Below, piece by piece: positions 16,865 to 27,938 of a stretch of DNA of 64,000 nt (the stretch's first letter is position 1; every line of letters starts with the position of its first letter). The position numbers were made by a program, and so were the translations under genes. The DNA is from Paraglaciecola marina (GTDB lineage Bacteria > Pseudomonadota > Gammaproteobacteria > Enterobacterales > Alteromonadaceae), in NCBI RefSeq assembly GCF_004360155.1, contig NZ_SAIS01000008.1:124001-188000 (forward strand). Direction: 5' to 3'. Under the pieces are notes generated by a model. The model was given only the letters and a program-made list of their open reading frames with translations. It did no database searches and was not told the DNA's origin.

Positions 16865-18451
16865 TTACATACCTTGACTGGCCAAGTAACTTTCATAATC
16901 GCCTTTAAAGTCTACTATACCGTCAGGTTGAATATCTATAATGCGAGTCGCTAGAGAGGATACAAACTCTCTATCGTGGCTTACAAATACCAAAGTACCT
17001 TTATAGTTTTCTAGTGCTAAGTTAAGTGACTCAATAGATTCCATATCTAAGTGGTTAGTAGGCTCATCCATTACCAAAATATTAGGTTTTTGAAGCATTA
17101 ATTTACCAAATAACATACGGCCTTGTTCACCTCCGGAAATAACTTTTACGGACTTATGGATATCGTTTTGCGAAAATAACAAGCGGCCTAATGTGCCACG
17201 CATCACTTGTTCGTCATCACCTTCTTGGGCCCATTGGTACATCCAATCCATAAGAGTTTTGTCTTCTTCAAACTCTTCAGCATGATCTTGGGCATAGTAT
17301 CCAATATTTGCATTGTCAGACCACTTTATTGTTCCCGCGGTGAGTTCAGTGTCACCCACTAAACACTTTAGTAATGTCGTTTTACCTACACCGTTTGGAC
17401 CGATGACAGCCACCCGTTCTCCAACTTCAATCATAAGGTCTAGGTCTTTGTATAATTCTTCTTCATAACGCTTTGCCAAGCCTTCAACCTCTAATGCTAA
17501 GCGGTGTAATTTTTTAGATTCTTCAAATCGAATAAATGGGCTTTGACGACTTGAAGGTTTAACTTCGTCTAATTGAATTTTATCAATTTGTCTAGCCCGT
17601 GAGGTGGCTTGTTTCGATTTAGATGCATTGGCAGAGAAGCGACTAACGAAGGCTTTAAGTTCTGATATTTGGGCTTTTTTCTTGGCGTTGTCTGATAATA
17701 AACGCTCGCGAGCTTGAGTCGATGCCGTCATATACTCGTCATAGTTTCCTGGGAACAAGCGTATTTCACCGTAGTCAATATCTGCCATATGAGTACATAC
17801 AGAGTTTAAGAAGTGCCTATCATGGGAAATGATGATCATAGTACAGTTGCGTTCGTTTAATACGGTTTCTAGCCAACGTATTGTGTTTATATCCAAGTTA
17901 TTCGTAGGCTCATCTAGCAGCATAATATCGGGGTCAGAAAACAAAACTTGAGCAAGTAGTACTCTTAATTTCCAACCTGGGGCAATTTCACTCATGGGAC
18001 CAAAGTGTTGCTCAACTGGTATGCCCACACCAATTAATAACTCACCAGCTCTTGATTCTGCGGTGTAGCCGTCCATTTCTGCAAACTCAGATTCTAAATC
18101 TGCTACGCGAATACCATCTTCTTCAGTCATTTCAGGGTTAGCGTATATAGCGTCTCGTTCTGACTTTACTGCCCATAATTCATTGTGTCCCATTACAACT
18201 GTATCGATAACGCTATATTCTTCATAGGCAAACTGATCTTGTTTAAGTTTACCAATTCGCTCTCCAGGGTCGACTGATACATTTCCAGCTGTTGCTTCTA
18301 AATCACCCCCTATTATTTTCATAAAAGTTGACTTACCACAGCCATTTGCGCCAATCAGGCCGTATTTATTACCATTACCAAATTTGGCAGATACGTTTTC
18401 GAATAAAGGCTTTGCGCCAAATTGTATTGTGATATTAGCAGTGGTAAGCAC
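16865..18451 (-). CDS. ybiT: YbiT, ABC-F family ATPase (ribosome-associated)
   Basis: Soluble tandem ATPase of the ABC-F group; relatives act on the ribosome (E-site binding) and not in transport, and no membrane segment is present. Domain 1 has Walker [10 protein letters not shown], a signature region and [18 protein letters not shown]. Domain 2 has [26 protein letters not shown] and [17 protein letters not shown]. The basic linker ([19 protein letters not shown]) joins them. Near-identical in layout to E. coli YbiT, with 528 versus about 530 residues. Single gene. Confidence 0.95.
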   Translation of the reverse strand: MLTTANITIQFGAKPLFENVSAKFGNGNKYGLIGANGCGKSTFMKIIGGDLEATAGNVSVDPGERIGKLKQDQFAYEEYSVIDTVVMGHNELWAVKSERDAIYANPEMTEEDGIRVADLESEFAEMDGYTAESRAGELLIGVGIPVEQHFGPMSEIAPGWKLRVLLAQVLFSDPDIMLLDEPTNNLDINTIRWLETVLNERNCTMIIISHDRHFLNSVCTHMADIDYGEIRLFPGNYDEYMTASTQARERLLSDNAKKKAQISELKAFVSRFSANASKSKQATSRARQIDKIQLDEVKPSSRQSPFIRFEESKKLHRLALEVEGLAKRYEEELYKDLDLMIEVGERVAVIGPNGVGKTTLLKCLVGDTELTAGTIKWSDNANIGYYAQDHAEEFEEDKTLMDWMYQWAQEGDDEQVMRGTLGRLLFSQNDIHKSVKVISGGEQGRMLFGKLMLQKPNILVMDEPTNHLDMESIESLNLALENYKGTLVFVSHDREFVSSLATRIIDIQPDGIVDFKGDYESYLASQGM

Positions 18452-18560
18452 GGTCGATTCTCTATAAATAATGTTTATGGATTGGGTACTGTCTATTAAC
18501 TAGGCAGCCAGTAAAATTCGGCGCAAATTATGCCATAAAATTAATTGGCTAGCGATTAAA

Positions 18561-20657
18561 CTAAAGGGGGCTTTTATTATTTTTTATTATTTCTTTTTTG
18601 AGTTTTTGTAAGTGATTACGCATTAGTTTATGGGTGCGTTTGGTATTTAAAACAGAATGTTTGTGTTTATTGGTATCTTGATATTGTATACGCAGATAAA
18701 GTTGAGTGATCTGAGTAAAAGGATTACTAATGGTTGCAGGGTATTGTTGTTGTATGTCTTCACTAAAACTTAAAGGAGCCTGCCAATTTGGGCGTATAGT
18801 GCCGGCACTTTCGAATACATCTAGTGCTTTAAAATACAGTCTTTGTGTTGTGTCCATTCTATTTTTTAACCAATGGGGTAAGAAAAACAAACAAAGTAAT
18901 AAGGCAACTAAGCTAATAATACCTAACCCTAGAAGAGATAACCTGTCTGGAGTTACTTTTCCTAAAATAAGCTTAAATAGATCCTTTTGTTTTGTGTCGT
19001 CAAAGCCTAAGACAAAACGGCTCCAGTCGTAATCTAAGTCTGCCAGAAACAACCTAAAATTATTGAGCCAGGCTACATTTGACATGCGGGCCAAAGAAAA
19101 TGGAGAGTCAGCCAAAAAGCTTCCTTCGTCTTGCATGGCCTGTTGTAAACCAAATTCAATTCGATCTGGGGCAACTAAAGCTGTGGGATCGAATCGTTGC
19201 CAGCCACGTTGTTCTGTCCATGCTTCAACCCAAGCATGGGCATCGTACTGATAAATACTTAAATAGGGTGCTTGGTTGTTTTCTTTAACTAGCTCTCCTC
19301 CTTGGTAACCGGTTACTACTCGAGCTGGAACATTTCCCAAACGTAACATATATGCAAACGCACTAGCATAATGGCTGCAAAATCCAGCTTGATTTTCAAA
19401 TAAGAAGGTATCAATAGGATCGCTCAACATTAATTTAGGGCGTAGCGTATAAACGAAAGGTTGCTGGGTAAAGTACCTTAATACTGCTTGAATGAATTCA
19501 TCATCAGATGGTTTTAACTTTCTTTGGAAGGCCACCCAACTTTGGGTTTTCTTATTGCCTGACTCTGGAACGTCTAGATTGAGGCGTTGATCAATCTGGG
19601 TAAATCTTTGATGAGCCAAAGCTTGTGGATAAGAACGCACTGAATACTCATATTTACTGAGTAATGTTTGGTTGCTAATCAACTGATAGTTTGAACTTTG
19701 CCAAATTTCATTAGCACTTTTAGAATTATTAGGAGTAGCGATATCTAATGCGAATAGCCAGTTTTGATGGGTGGGCTCTACCATTATATCGTATTCAGTA
19801 TATGACCCTGTCACAGCAGGTGAAAATTCTTTGTTCTGGCGCTTTAGTTGTTCTTGTATCTTTTTACGTAATGGTGCGGTGCGCCAAGTTTTACCATCAA
19901 AATCTTCCATGACAATGGCGCGCCAGTATCTATCTTTAGGATTTGGTACTGGCCCTTGAAAGGTAGCTCTAAATGCTAGGTCACTCGATTGTGACAACTG
20001 AGCTATATCACCTGGCGTAATATTATCTGCTAGACCAGTTTCAAAACTCTTTGATGTGGGAACTTGCCATAACGGAGGCAGGTGCGGTAGAACTAAAAAC
20101 AATAAAATACTAATAGGTAAGGCTTGTAAACTGAGTTTTAGTACTGTTTTACATTGTCTTTGTATTGGCAGGCTTGGAGCTTGGAAACAAGCTAGACTAA
20201 TTAATAGAATTAGGCTCATGAGAGTATAGAAAATATAAAACCCAATTGACTGGTTAAAGATGAATCCACAGCCAATTACAAAAAATAAACTACTAACTAA
20301 TTGATAAACGTCTCTTTGACTTCTAGCCTGCATCAGCTTTAAGGCACAAGCTAACACCAGTAAGTTAACCATTATCAATAATAAACTTTCGTTAAAGCTA
20401 GAATAGATAAGCCCTAAGATGCTCAGTACTGCTAATAAATTCAATGTGCGTATGGTGGGAAGGTGTTTGTAATATTGAGAGTAAATTATGACTCTGATAA
20501 CACCACTGCAGCCAATGATTAACATTACCCAAGTAAATACTGATTCATATAGGCTCAAGCTAACTAACACCAATTCAATAGCTAGAATAAGTAAGGTGAT
20601 GCTTTTTACTGAATGCTTTGTAGTAAGCTGTTCAGTGGGGCGGAGGGCTTTAATCAC
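18561..20657 (-). CDS. TgpA-like membrane transglutaminase
   Basis: Membrane protein with about six or seven N-terminal hydrophobic segments (residues 1-195), a large extracytoplasmic transglutaminase/protease-like core, one more membrane segment near 575-595, and a cytoplasmic tail. The papain-like triad is visible: Cys in QAGFCSHYASAFAYMLR, His in DAHAWVEAWTEQRGW, Asp in RFDPTALVAPDR. Matches the DUF3488 plus transglutaminase architecture of Pseudomonas TgpA. It is the last gene of moxR-DUF58-tgpA; 3 nt separate it from the DUF58 gene. Substrate unknown; TgpA is reported essential in P. aeruginosa. Confidence 0.9.
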   Translation of the reverse strand: MIKALRPTEQLTTKHSVKSITLLILAIELVLVSLSLYESVFTWVMLIIGCSGVIRVIIYSQYYKHLPTIRTLNLLAVLSILGLIYSSFNESLLLIMVNLLVLACALKLMQARSQRDVYQLVSSLFFVIGCGFIFNQSIGFYIFYTLMSLILLISLACFQAPSLPIQRQCKTVLKLSLQALPISILLFLVLPHLPPLWQVPTSKSFETGLADNITPGDIAQLSQSSDLAFRATFQGPVPNPKDRYWRAIVMEDFDGKTWRTAPLRKKIQEQLKRQNKEFSPAVTGSYTEYDIMVEPTHQNWLFALDIATPNNSKSANEIWQSSNYQLISNQTLLSKYEYSVRSYPQALAHQRFTQIDQRLNLDVPESGNKKTQSWVAFQRKLKPSDDEFIQAVLRYFTQQPFVYTLRPKLMLSDPIDTFLFENQAGFCSHYASAFAYMLRLGNVPARVVTGYQGGELVKENNQAPYLSIYQYDAHAWVEAWTEQRGWQRFDPTALVAPDRIEFGLQQAMQDEGSFLADSPFSLARMSNVAWLNNFRLFLADLDYDWSRFVLGFDDTKQKDLFKLILGKVTPDRLSLLGLGIISLVALLLCLFFLPHWLKNRMDTTQRLYFKALDVFESAGTIRPNWQAPLSFSEDIQQQYPATISNPFTQITQLYLRIQYQDTNKHKHSVLNTKRTHKLMRNHLQKLKKEIIKNNKSPL

Positions 20658-20660
20658 GTA

Positions 20661-21680
20661 TTAATCATCACCATAAGTAGCTAATGCAGTTAAACAACTT
20701 TGGCGGTGCTCCATCCCTGAACTCGGAGCGATTTTAGTCTTCCCCAAGTCCAACCCAAATACCCGGTTTTTCCTGCTTAATTCAGCTACTTGGTAACATA
20801 GCTTACCCAGTTTAGATTCTAACATTTCAGCCTGTGATAAACCCACTGAAGCGGCGGTATGCTTTAAACTAAGCCAACCAATTTGACTATCTTCAGAAGC
20901 AAATTGTTTACTCACCATGCCCCTGCCTTTCGCTAATTGTTTCCACGCTACATGGTTTAAAGGTTCACCTAATTGATAACTTTTTAAATGTGAAAAGTCA
21001 TCTTGCCCCAATGATTGTTGGCAAGTTTTGCCTGATTCTCCAGATTCATTCAGACTTTTTTCAGCTAATGTTATATCGCAAGGTATAGGTTTAGGAAAAA
21101 CGATTATATTATTTGGGAAGGATAGGTGGGTCCAACAACGATACAAGCCCAGTGGATAAAAACATTCAACGGAAACTCGGGATAGATTTACTTTGCCCCT
21201 TTTGGGGCAAAGTAGGTTTAACGTTACTGGGTTCGTAAAGTTATTTCCGTCTATTTGATTGCCATTGCTGGATAAACTCTTATCAATATTAATTTTTATT
21301 TTTTCTGATTTGAATTTGAAGTTAATCAAGCCATTAGGCTGGAGAGTCTTTTGGTCTGCATTTAACCACATTGGAAAGTGTAAATTATCTCCTACAAACA
21401 CTTCTGAGGTTTTCCCCATTTGGAGGTGGATTTTCGCAAAATTTATATAACTTGCCAAAAGGCTAACCAAAAATATGGATACTAAAAAATAGCAAAGTAA
21501 CAACATCAAGTTATTTTGATAATTGGTGCCAAGCAAAAATAATAATCCACAAAGTCCTATAAATAATGCGCCAAATTTAGATGGAAAAATAAATATACTT
21601 TTATGATTTAGCTGATATTGATTAGCCGTTGGAATACGCTTGTCTAACCATTTATTAAGTTGCTTTTGGATTATCGACAT
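20661..21680 (-). CDS. DUF58 domain membrane-associated protein
   Basis: Two adjacent hydrophobic segments near the N terminus (about residues 32-75) anchor it. The C-terminal half carries the DUF58 pattern DDFSHLKSYQLGEPLNHVAW followed by KGRGMVSKQF. DUF58 proteins are usually encoded with a MoxR AAA ATPase and a transglutaminase, as here, and are thought to work with the ATPase in assembly or envelope tasks. 339 residues. It is 13 nt downstream of the moxR-like gene. Confidence 0.9.
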   Translation of the reverse strand: MSIIQKQLNKWLDKRIPTANQYQLNHKSIFIFPSKFGALFIGLCGLLFLLGTNYQNNLMLLLCYFLVSIFLVSLLASYINFAKIHLQMGKTSEVFVGDNLHFPMWLNADQKTLQPNGLINFKFKSEKIKINIDKSLSSNGNQIDGNNFTNPVTLNLLCPKRGKVNLSRVSVECFYPLGLYRCWTHLSFPNNIIVFPKPIPCDITLAEKSLNESGESGKTCQQSLGQDDFSHLKSYQLGEPLNHVAWKQLAKGRGMVSKQFASEDSQIGWLSLKHTAASVGLSQAEMLESKLGKLCYQVAELSRKNRVFGLDLGKTKIAPSSGMEHRQSCLTALATYGDD

Positions 21681-21693
21681 AGTTCAATCGCAA

Positions 21694-22614
21694 CTAAAGG
21701 GCGATGGGGTCAATAGCTTCTAATAGAATCTGACTCAAGCTACCTTGGGTACTGAAATCACTAGAAGCACTGCGAAGCCTATGTTCTGCAACGGAAGGTA
21801 ATACGGCTTGTACGTCTTCAGGAATTAAATAATCCCTATTATTTAAATAGGCCCAGGCTTTAGCGGCACTTAATAGTGCTTTTGTTGCTCTGGGGGATAA
21901 AGGGTTTGCAAATTGATTGCTTTCACGGCTATGGGTGACAAGGGCTAAAATGTAATTCAGTAGCTCATCAGAGGCATGAATCTTGGTTGCGGACTCTTGA
22001 GCTTGAATAAAGTGATTAAGAGGCATTACAGGTTTTATAATTGTTTTGTTGTCACCAATCTGTGCGGTCAACATGCTTTTCTCCGCTTCTTTATTTGGGT
22101 AGCCTAGTTGAATACGCATTAAAAATCGGTCTAACTGTGATTCTGGTAATGGGTAGGTGCCTGATTGATGTTGCGGATTTTGTGTTCCTATTACAAAGAA
22201 TGGTTTAGGTAAAAGGTGGGTTTTACCATCTAAGCTAACTTGCCCTTCTTCCATGGCTTCAAGTAAAGCACTTTGTGTTTTAGGACTAGCACGATTAATT
22301 TCATCAGCTAATACTAGTTGGCTAAAAACAGGTCCAGGATGAAAACGAAATTCTTGTTCTTTGTTGTCAAAAATATTAATACCCAACATATCTGCCGGTA
22401 ATAAATCTGAAGTAAATTGAATGCGAGAATATTGCAAACCTAATACCATCGCGAGGGTATGGGATAGGGTGGTTTTCCCCATTCCAGGCAGGTCTTCAAT
22501 TAACAAATGGCCATCTGCAATCAAGCAAGTTAATGCAAGCTTCACCTGTTTTGGTTTACCAATAAGAACTTGGCTAATAGTGTTAGTGGCATTTGATAAT
22601 GGGTTTTCGTTCAT
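21694..22614 (-). CDS. MoxR-family AAA+ ATPase
   Basis: Chaperone-like ATPase. Walker A is EDLPGMGKTTLS (about residues 36-47), Walker B LVLADEINRASPKTQSALLEAMEEGQV (about 96-122), sensor 1 VIGTQNPQHQSGTYPLPESQLDRF, and sensor 2 LSPRATKALL. 306 residues is standard. First gene of the minus-strand triad with DUF58 and the transglutaminase, so the ATPase probably acts on those partners. Confidence 0.94.
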   Translation of the reverse strand: MNENPLSNATNTISQVLIGKPKQVKLALTCLIADGHLLIEDLPGMGKTTLSHTLAMVLGLQYSRIQFTSDLLPADMLGINIFDNKEQEFRFHPGPVFSQLVLADEINRASPKTQSALLEAMEEGQVSLDGKTHLLPKPFFVIGTQNPQHQSGTYPLPESQLDRFLMRIQLGYPNKEAEKSMLTAQIGDNKTIIKPVMPLNHFIQAQESATKIHASDELLNYILALVTHSRESNQFANPLSPRATKALLSAAKAWAYLNNRDYLIPEDVQAVLPSVAEHRLRSASSDFSTQGSLSQILLEAIDPIAL

Positions 22615-22704
22615 GGGGATAATACTTGGTTAACTAAGTGAAATTATTCTAGCCTAAGTAAATGAGTTTTCAGATTATTATACTGATACTTGGGTATGAG
22701 ATTA

Positions 22705-22852
22705 GGGGCTGTTTATCTTTCGGGCTGGGTTTGTGTGATATCTCTACTGTCTCAACACTTATTCATGTAGAACAGCTACACATCACTCGCGCTTCGTTGT
22801 ATAAATACTGCACAGCTCGCTGTGAAAATATTCATGAAAGATAAACAGCTCC
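22705..22852. mobile_element. MITE-like element with 17-bp terminal inverted repeats
   Basis: GGGGCTGTTTATCTTTC (22705-22721) and GAAAGATAAACAGCTCC (22836-22852) are inverted copies matching at 16 of 17 bases, enclosing 114 nt with no credible gene. The 148-bp unit fills most of the 311-nt gap between moxR and seqA. No clear target duplication is adjacent; ATTA occurs just left and a few bases to the right. The short frame at 22662-22844 runs through it and is not believed. Whether it is a repeated family in this genome cannot be told from a single copy. Confidence 0.7.
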
Positions 22853-22925
22853 GAAATTAATCGGTGAATTGATCGCACCAATCCGTATAATTACGCCTTA
22901 TGTTGTATTAATTAAAAAGAAATTA

Positions 22926-23480
22926 ATGAAAAGTATTCAAATAGATGATGATTTATACCATTTCATCGCTTCTCAAACCCAAGATATAGGTGAAAGTGCT
23001 TCGGATATTTTAAGGCGTCTTGTTATGCCAAGTGATAGCAAACCTTCATCAATAAAGATTACAGAAGCAGATAAAGTGGCGCCACTAGATGTTCCAAGTG
23101 CAGAACCTACACAAGGGCAATGTCAAGCAATGGCAGTATTTGAGGAGTTACAAGGACAACAACTTGAAGCAATACCAAAGATGGTTGAGCGATGGTTATT
23201 AGTTTTATCTATTATTCATAAACATCATCAAGGATTGTTTAGTAAAGTATTAGGTATGAGCGGGCGAAATAGAACTTATTTTGCTACAAGTAAAGAAACC
23301 TTATTGGAAACGGGCAGCAGTACTAACCCTAAAAATGTTCCAGGTTCAGACTATTGGGTCATTACTAATAACAATACCGTGAAAAAGATCAATATGCTAA
23401 AGGAAGTAGCACACACTATGGGATTTGATGGACCACAAATCGAACGTTTAATAGCAGTTTTTGCACCTGAACACATATAA
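22926..23480 (+). CDS. seqA: SeqA, negative modulator of replication initiation
   Basis: Binds hemimethylated GATC sites, sequesters oriC after initiation and organises new DNA. The N-terminal multimerisation domain MKSIQIDDDLYHFIASQTQ and GESASDILRRLV (residues 1-31) and the C-terminal DNA-binding part with SGRNRTYFATSKETLLETG and NTKN-like loop positions match the family. The frame is open from 22869, but ATG 22926 gives the conserved N terminus; 184 residues versus 181 in E. coli. pgm follows after 18 nt, the usual pair. The inverted-repeat element ends 73 nt upstream, so the promoter is close to or inside it. Confidence 0.95.
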   Translation: MKSIQIDDDLYHFIASQTQDIGESASDILRRLVMPSDSKPSSIKITEADKVAPLDVPSAEPTQGQCQAMAVFEELQGQQLEAIPKMVERWLLVLSIIHKHHQGLFSKVLGMSGRNRTYFATSKETLLETGSSTNPKNVPGSDYWVITNNNTVKKINMLKEVAHTMGFDGPQIERLIAVFAPEHI

Positions 23481-23498
23481 CAATATATAAGGATCATT

Positions 23499-25151
23499 AT
23501 GGCTCTGCACCCTGAAGCTGGAAAACCCGCATCAAAGCAACAGTTAGTTAACGTCGCAAAATTAACAAGCGCTTATTACACCGATAGACCCACTAAAGGC
23601 GATAGCACGCAAGCGGTTTCTTTTGGAACGTCTGGACACCGTGGTAGTTCGTTATTGTGCACCTTTAACGATGCTCATATTGCCGCCATTTGTCAGGCTT
23701 TGGCGGAGTTTCGTTTAGAACAAGGGATTACTGGGCCATTATTTATGGGTATGGATACACATGCCTTGTCTGAAGCTGCGTTTTCTACAGCAGTTGAGGT
23801 ATTTGCTGCTAATGGTGTGTCTTTAGTAGTTCAAGAAAGTCGAGGGTATACGCCGACACCTGTTATTTCACATGCCATATTAGAATTTAATGCTAGTGAC
23901 TCTGAGTTAATAGGCGATGGTGTGGTGATAACACCTTCACATAATCCTCCTGAAGATGGAGGGTTTAAATATAATCCACCACACGGTGGGCCAGCAGATA
24001 GCGATGTCACCAATATTATCCAACAACGAGCAAATGAAATCATTGGCAATGATTTGATGGATGTTAAGCGTATTAGTCTTAGTGATGCGTATGTGTCTGA
24101 CTTTGTAAAAGAAATCGATTTTGCAGAGAATTACATTGCTCAGCTAGGCGAAGTCATTGATATGGAAGCCATTAAAAATGCTGGTTTAGTCTTAGGGACC
24201 GACCCCTTAGGAGGTGCTGGGCTTGGGTACTGGGATAGAATAGCCGAAAAGTACGGTTTAAATATTGAAGTTGTTAATCGTAATGTGGATCAACAGTTTG
24301 GATTTATGCGCCGAGATAAAGACGGCAAAATTAGAATGGATTGCTCATCGCCTTATGCAATGGCAGGCTTAATCGATTTAAAAGATAAGTTTGATGTGGC
24401 TTTTGGCAATGATCCAGATTTTGACCGTCATGGCATCGTAACTCGTAAAAGCGGTCTGATGAATCCTAATCACTATTTAGCTGTAGCAATCCAATACTTG
24501 TATCAACACCGAACTCAGTGGCCTGAAAATATTAAAGTTGGTAAAACATTAGTATCAAGCAGTATGATTGACCGCGTAGTTAAAGGTTTAGGTAAAGAAA
24601 TTGCTGAAATGCCTGTAGGTTTTAAATGGTTCGTACAGGGGTTGTTAGCTAGTGAAATTGGCTTTGCAGGTGAAGAAAGCGCTGGTGGTATTTTTTTACG
24701 CCGTAATGGTAAGCCATGGGCTACAGATAAGGACGGAATCATTCTTTGTTTATTGGCGGCTGAAATTATTGCAGTTACAGGTAAAGATCCTGGAGAGCAT
24801 TATCAAGCCCTTACAGAGCAATTCTCGGCACCTGTCTATACACGTATTGATGTCGCTGCGACCCATGCTCAAAAACAAGTATTGAGTAAAATGGATAAAA
24901 GTGTCATTCAATCAAAAGAGTTGGCTGGAGAAGCGATAACCAATATTCAAACCCATGCGCCTGGTAATAATGCAGCAATTGGAGGAGTTAAGGTCAGTAC
25001 TGAAAACGGCTGGTTTGCTGCTCGCCCCTCTGGTACAGAAGAAATCTATAAAATTTATGCTGAAAGCTTTAATGGTGAAGAGCACTTATCTTTGTTAGTT
25101 AAAGAAGCTCAGAGTTTAGTTGAAAGTGTATTTAAATCTGCTAGCGTGTGA
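23499..25151 (+). CDS. pgm: Phosphoglucomutase (alpha-D-glucose specific)
   Basis: Interconverts glucose 1-phosphate and glucose 6-phosphate, linking glycogen and sugar-nucleotide pathways. Landmarks: GTSGHRGSS (43-51), the phosphoserine loop [20 protein letters not shown] (serine near 147), the metal loop NDPDFDRHG, the sugar loop [12 protein letters not shown], and the phosphate loop [15 protein letters not shown]. 550 residues matches E. coli Pgm. An AAGGA-type ribosome site precedes ATG 23499. Co-directional with seqA and followed by a terminator; glgP is next, a sensible metabolic partner. Confidence 0.96.
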   Translation: MALHPEAGKPASKQQLVNVAKLTSAYYTDRPTKGDSTQAVSFGTSGHRGSSLLCTFNDAHIAAICQALAEFRLEQGITGPLFMGMDTHALSEAAFSTAVEVFAANGVSLVVQESRGYTPTPVISHAILEFNASDSELIGDGVVITPSHNPPEDGGFKYNPPHGGPADSDVTNIIQQRANEIIGNDLMDVKRISLSDAYVSDFVKEIDFAENYIAQLGEVIDMEAIKNAGLVLGTDPLGGAGLGYWDRIAEKYGLNIEVVNRNVDQQFGFMRRDKDGKIRMDCSSPYAMAGLIDLKDKFDVAFGNDPDFDRHGIVTRKSGLMNPNHYLAVAIQYLYQHRTQWPENIKVGKTLVSSSMIDRVVKGLGKEIAEMPVGFKWFVQGLLASEIGFAGEESAGGIFLRRNGKPWATDKDGIILCLLAAEIIAVTGKDPGEHYQALTEQFSAPVYTRIDVAATHAQKQVLSKMDKSVIQSKELAGEAITNIQTHAPGNNAAIGGVKVSTENGWFAARPSGTEEIYKIYAESFNGEEHLSLLVKEAQSLVESVFKSASV

Positions 25152-25181
25152 CCTGAAAAACAGTTAAAGAAACGTATTAGG

Positions 25182-25223
25182 CCGCGCTTGGTGATTATTC
25201 ATTAGGCGCGGTTTTGTGTTTTT
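25182..25223 (+). terminator. Intrinsic terminator after pgm
   Basis: CCGCGC (25182-25187) pairs with GCGCGG (25206-25211) across an 18-base loop, followed by TTTTGTGTTTTT. Confidence 0.75.
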
Positions 25224-25363
25224 AACATTTTTTTAATATATATTCCTCAGAATTCCTGTTAAAACTAGGTCACTGAATTTTATCCTGTACTTGTCTTGCC
25301 TCAATTTAAACAAGATGAGAAATCTAACTAGATAAAACTGCTTATTTTTTAATGAGGTAGCAA

Positions 25364-27838
25364 ATGTTAGCCAAGCCCCAAAAAACAATCAAAACCAAGC
25401 ACCTTAGTAAGAAGACTATTAAAGATGCCATTGTACGTCACCTACATTGTTCACTTGGAACAGACGAAAACAAAGCTAATAATCATGCGTGGTGGAAGGC
25501 AACCTGTGCTGCTGTTCAAGAACAAGTCTTAGAACAACTTCGTAAAACCCAAAAAAGCCATTATTTCAATGATACCCGTGCAGTTCATTACTTTTCTGCC
25601 GAGTTCTTAATGGGTCGCTTAATGTCAAACAACCTTCATAACCTTGGGTTATTTGAACGTACCGATATGGCATTGCGAGAGTTAGGAGTTAACATTACTG
25701 ATATCATGGAAGAAGAATCTGATATGGCGCTAGGTAATGGTGGGTTAGGGCGTTTAGCTGCATGTTTTATAGATTCCTTAGCCACTTTGGATCTTCCTGC
25801 TATCGGTTATGGATTGCATTACGAAAATGGATTGTTTCGCCAAGAAATAATCAAGGGTAAACAAATAGAGCGACCAGATAGTTGGCGTGATTATGGTAAT
25901 CCCTGGGAGATTTGTCGGCCTGAATCTATCCAAGAAATTTCATTAGGGGGCTATGTTGAAACTAAATATGGTGTCGATGGCAAAATTGAAAAAGAATGGC
26001 ATCCAAGTTTTATAGTCAAAGGTTTACCTTGGGATATACCAATTGTTGGCTATGGCGGCAAGACTGTAAATGTACTTAGGTTATGGCAAAGTCAAGCATC
26101 TAATTATTTTAATTGGGATGTATTTAATGCGGGTGGCTATGTAGATGCCCAGAAAGAAACGGTGCAAGCTGAGACCATATCTAAGGTTTTATATCCTAAT
26201 GATGAAACTGAAGCTGGTAAGCAGCTCCGCTTAATCCAACAGTACTTTTTCACTGCTTGCTCCCTAAAAGATATAATTCGTCGCTATAAAAGAGCTAATG
26301 GAGACGATTGGAAACGTTTTTCGAGCCAGGTTGTTATTCAATTAAATGACACTCATCCAGCCATAGCGATCCCAGAATTAATGCGCATTTTGGTAGATCG
26401 TGCTCAGTTAGACTGGGATACTGCTTGGGGTATTTGCACTAAAACCTTTGCTTATACTAACCATACACTACTACCTGAAGCCCTCGAAAAATGGCCTGCC
26501 AGAATGATTGAAAAAATCCTGCCTCGTCACCTAGAGATTATTTATGAGATTAATCACCGTTTCATGATAGAAGTAGAATCTTTATGGCCTGGCGATGATG
26601 CTAAAAAACGAAAATTATCTGTGATTGAAGAAGGTCACGATAAAATGATACGCATGGGGAATTTATCAGTGATAGGTTCTTTTGCTGTAAATGGTGTGGC
26701 TGAAATTCACTCGGCTTTAGTTAAGAAAAACCTCTTCCCTGAATTTAATGAATTATGGCCAACTAAGCTAACTAATGTCACTAATGGGATTACACCTCGA
26801 AGATGGCTGAAAGCTTGTAATCCAAAACTGTCAGCGCTAATAGATAAAAGTATTGGAGATGATTGGCCATTACATTTAGAGAAGCTTAGTGACTTAACAA
26901 AGTTTGCAGAAAATCAAAGATTTCAAAAACAATTTATGAAAATTAAGTTTGAAAATAAAGTGATTCTTTCAAAGGAGATTTTTAATTTAACCGGTATTGA
27001 AGTTGATCCTAGCGCAATATTCGACGTACAAATTAAACGTTTACACGAATATAAACGCCAGCATTTAAACTTGCTACATATTATGGCCTTATATCATAGA
27101 TTATTAGAAAACCCTAAATATGAAATGCATCCCAGAGTCTTCATTTTTGGCGCTAAAGCCGCTCCAGGGTACAAGCTCGCTAAAGACATTATATATGCAA
27201 TTAATCAAATTGCTGAAAAAGTTAATAACGATGGTCGAATAAACAACAAAATCAAAGTCGTTTTTTTGCCTAATTACCGAGTTAGTTTAGCTGAGAAGAT
27301 AATCCCTGCTGCGGATGTGTCAGAACAAATTTCAACCGCCGGAAAAGAAGCGTCTGGAACGGGTAACATGAAGTTGTCATTAAATGGGGCATTAACTGTT
27401 GGCACCTTAGATGGAGCGAATATTGAAATAGCTGAAGAAGTAGGCCCAGACAATATTTTCATTTTTGGTTTAACCGTTGACCAAGTAAAAGATTTAGATG
27501 CTAAAGGGTATAGTCCCAATCAATATTATGAAAATAACATTGAATTAAAAACTGTATTAGATTGGTTAGATACTGATTATTTTACTCCAGATAAACCAGG
27601 GGCGTTATCGGCGCTAAAATACAGCTTACTAGAAGGTGGTGATCCATATAAAGTCCTCGCTGACTTTGAATCTTATTCAAAAGTACAAATTAAAGTTGAC
27701 GCTGTATATGGCGATAAAGAAACATGGGCAAAAATGGCAATACTAAATACTGCACGTATGGGAAAGTTCACTTCGGATAGGTCCGTTAACGACTATGTGG
27801 ATAAAATTTGGAAGTTAACCCCTTGTACTGTTGAGTAA
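25364..27838 (+). CDS. glgP: Glycogen phosphorylase
   Basis: PLP-dependent phosphorolysis of alpha-1,4-glucan to glucose 1-phosphate, which Pgm (upstream) then isomerises. Signatures: [70 protein letters not shown], and the PLP lysine in [20 protein letters not shown] with DGANIEI following. 824 residues is standard. GAGGTAG about 8 nt upstream supports ATG 25364. No glycogen synthase or branching gene is nearby. Confidence 0.96.
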   Translation: MLAKPQKTIKTKHLSKKTIKDAIVRHLHCSLGTDENKANNHAWWKATCAAVQEQVLEQLRKTQKSHYFNDTRAVHYFSAEFLMGRLMSNNLHNLGLFERTDMALRELGVNITDIMEEESDMALGNGGLGRLAACFIDSLATLDLPAIGYGLHYENGLFRQEIIKGKQIERPDSWRDYGNPWEICRPESIQEISLGGYVETKYGVDGKIEKEWHPSFIVKGLPWDIPIVGYGGKTVNVLRLWQSQASNYFNWDVFNAGGYVDAQKETVQAETISKVLYPNDETEAGKQLRLIQQYFFTACSLKDIIRRYKRANGDDWKRFSSQVVIQLNDTHPAIAIPELMRILVDRAQLDWDTAWGICTKTFAYTNHTLLPEALEKWPARMIEKILPRHLEIIYEINHRFMIEVESLWPGDDAKKRKLSVIEEGHDKMIRMGNLSVIGSFAVNGVAEIHSALVKKNLFPEFNELWPTKLTNVTNGITPRRWLKACNPKLSALIDKSIGDDWPLHLEKLSDLTKFAENQRFQKQFMKIKFENKVILSKEIFNLTGIEVDPSAIFDVQIKRLHEYKRQHLNLLHIMALYHRLLENPKYEMHPRVFIFGAKAAPGYKLAKDIIYAINQIAEKVNNDGRINNKIKVVFLPNYRVSLAEKIIPAADVSEQISTAGKEASGTGNMKLSLNGALTVGTLDGANIEIAEEVGPDNIFIFGLTVDQVKDLDAKGYSPNQYYENNIELKTVLDWLDTDYFTPDKPGALSALKYSLLEGGDPYKVLADFESYSKVQIKVDAVYGDKETWAKMAILNTARMGKFTSDRSVNDYVDKIWKLTPCTVE

Positions 27839-27938
27839 GCTTAGGTCCTTAGTGGAATTGTCAATATCAATACATTGGCGCACCACAAAGCATATTAGTG
27901 TTTAAATTTAAATCGTTCTAATTGAGTAATAGTATTTA

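Noticed and set aside
22662-22844. 60-codon frame upstream of seqA
   Set aside because: It runs through the inverted-repeat element, has no ribosome site and encodes an unlikely product.
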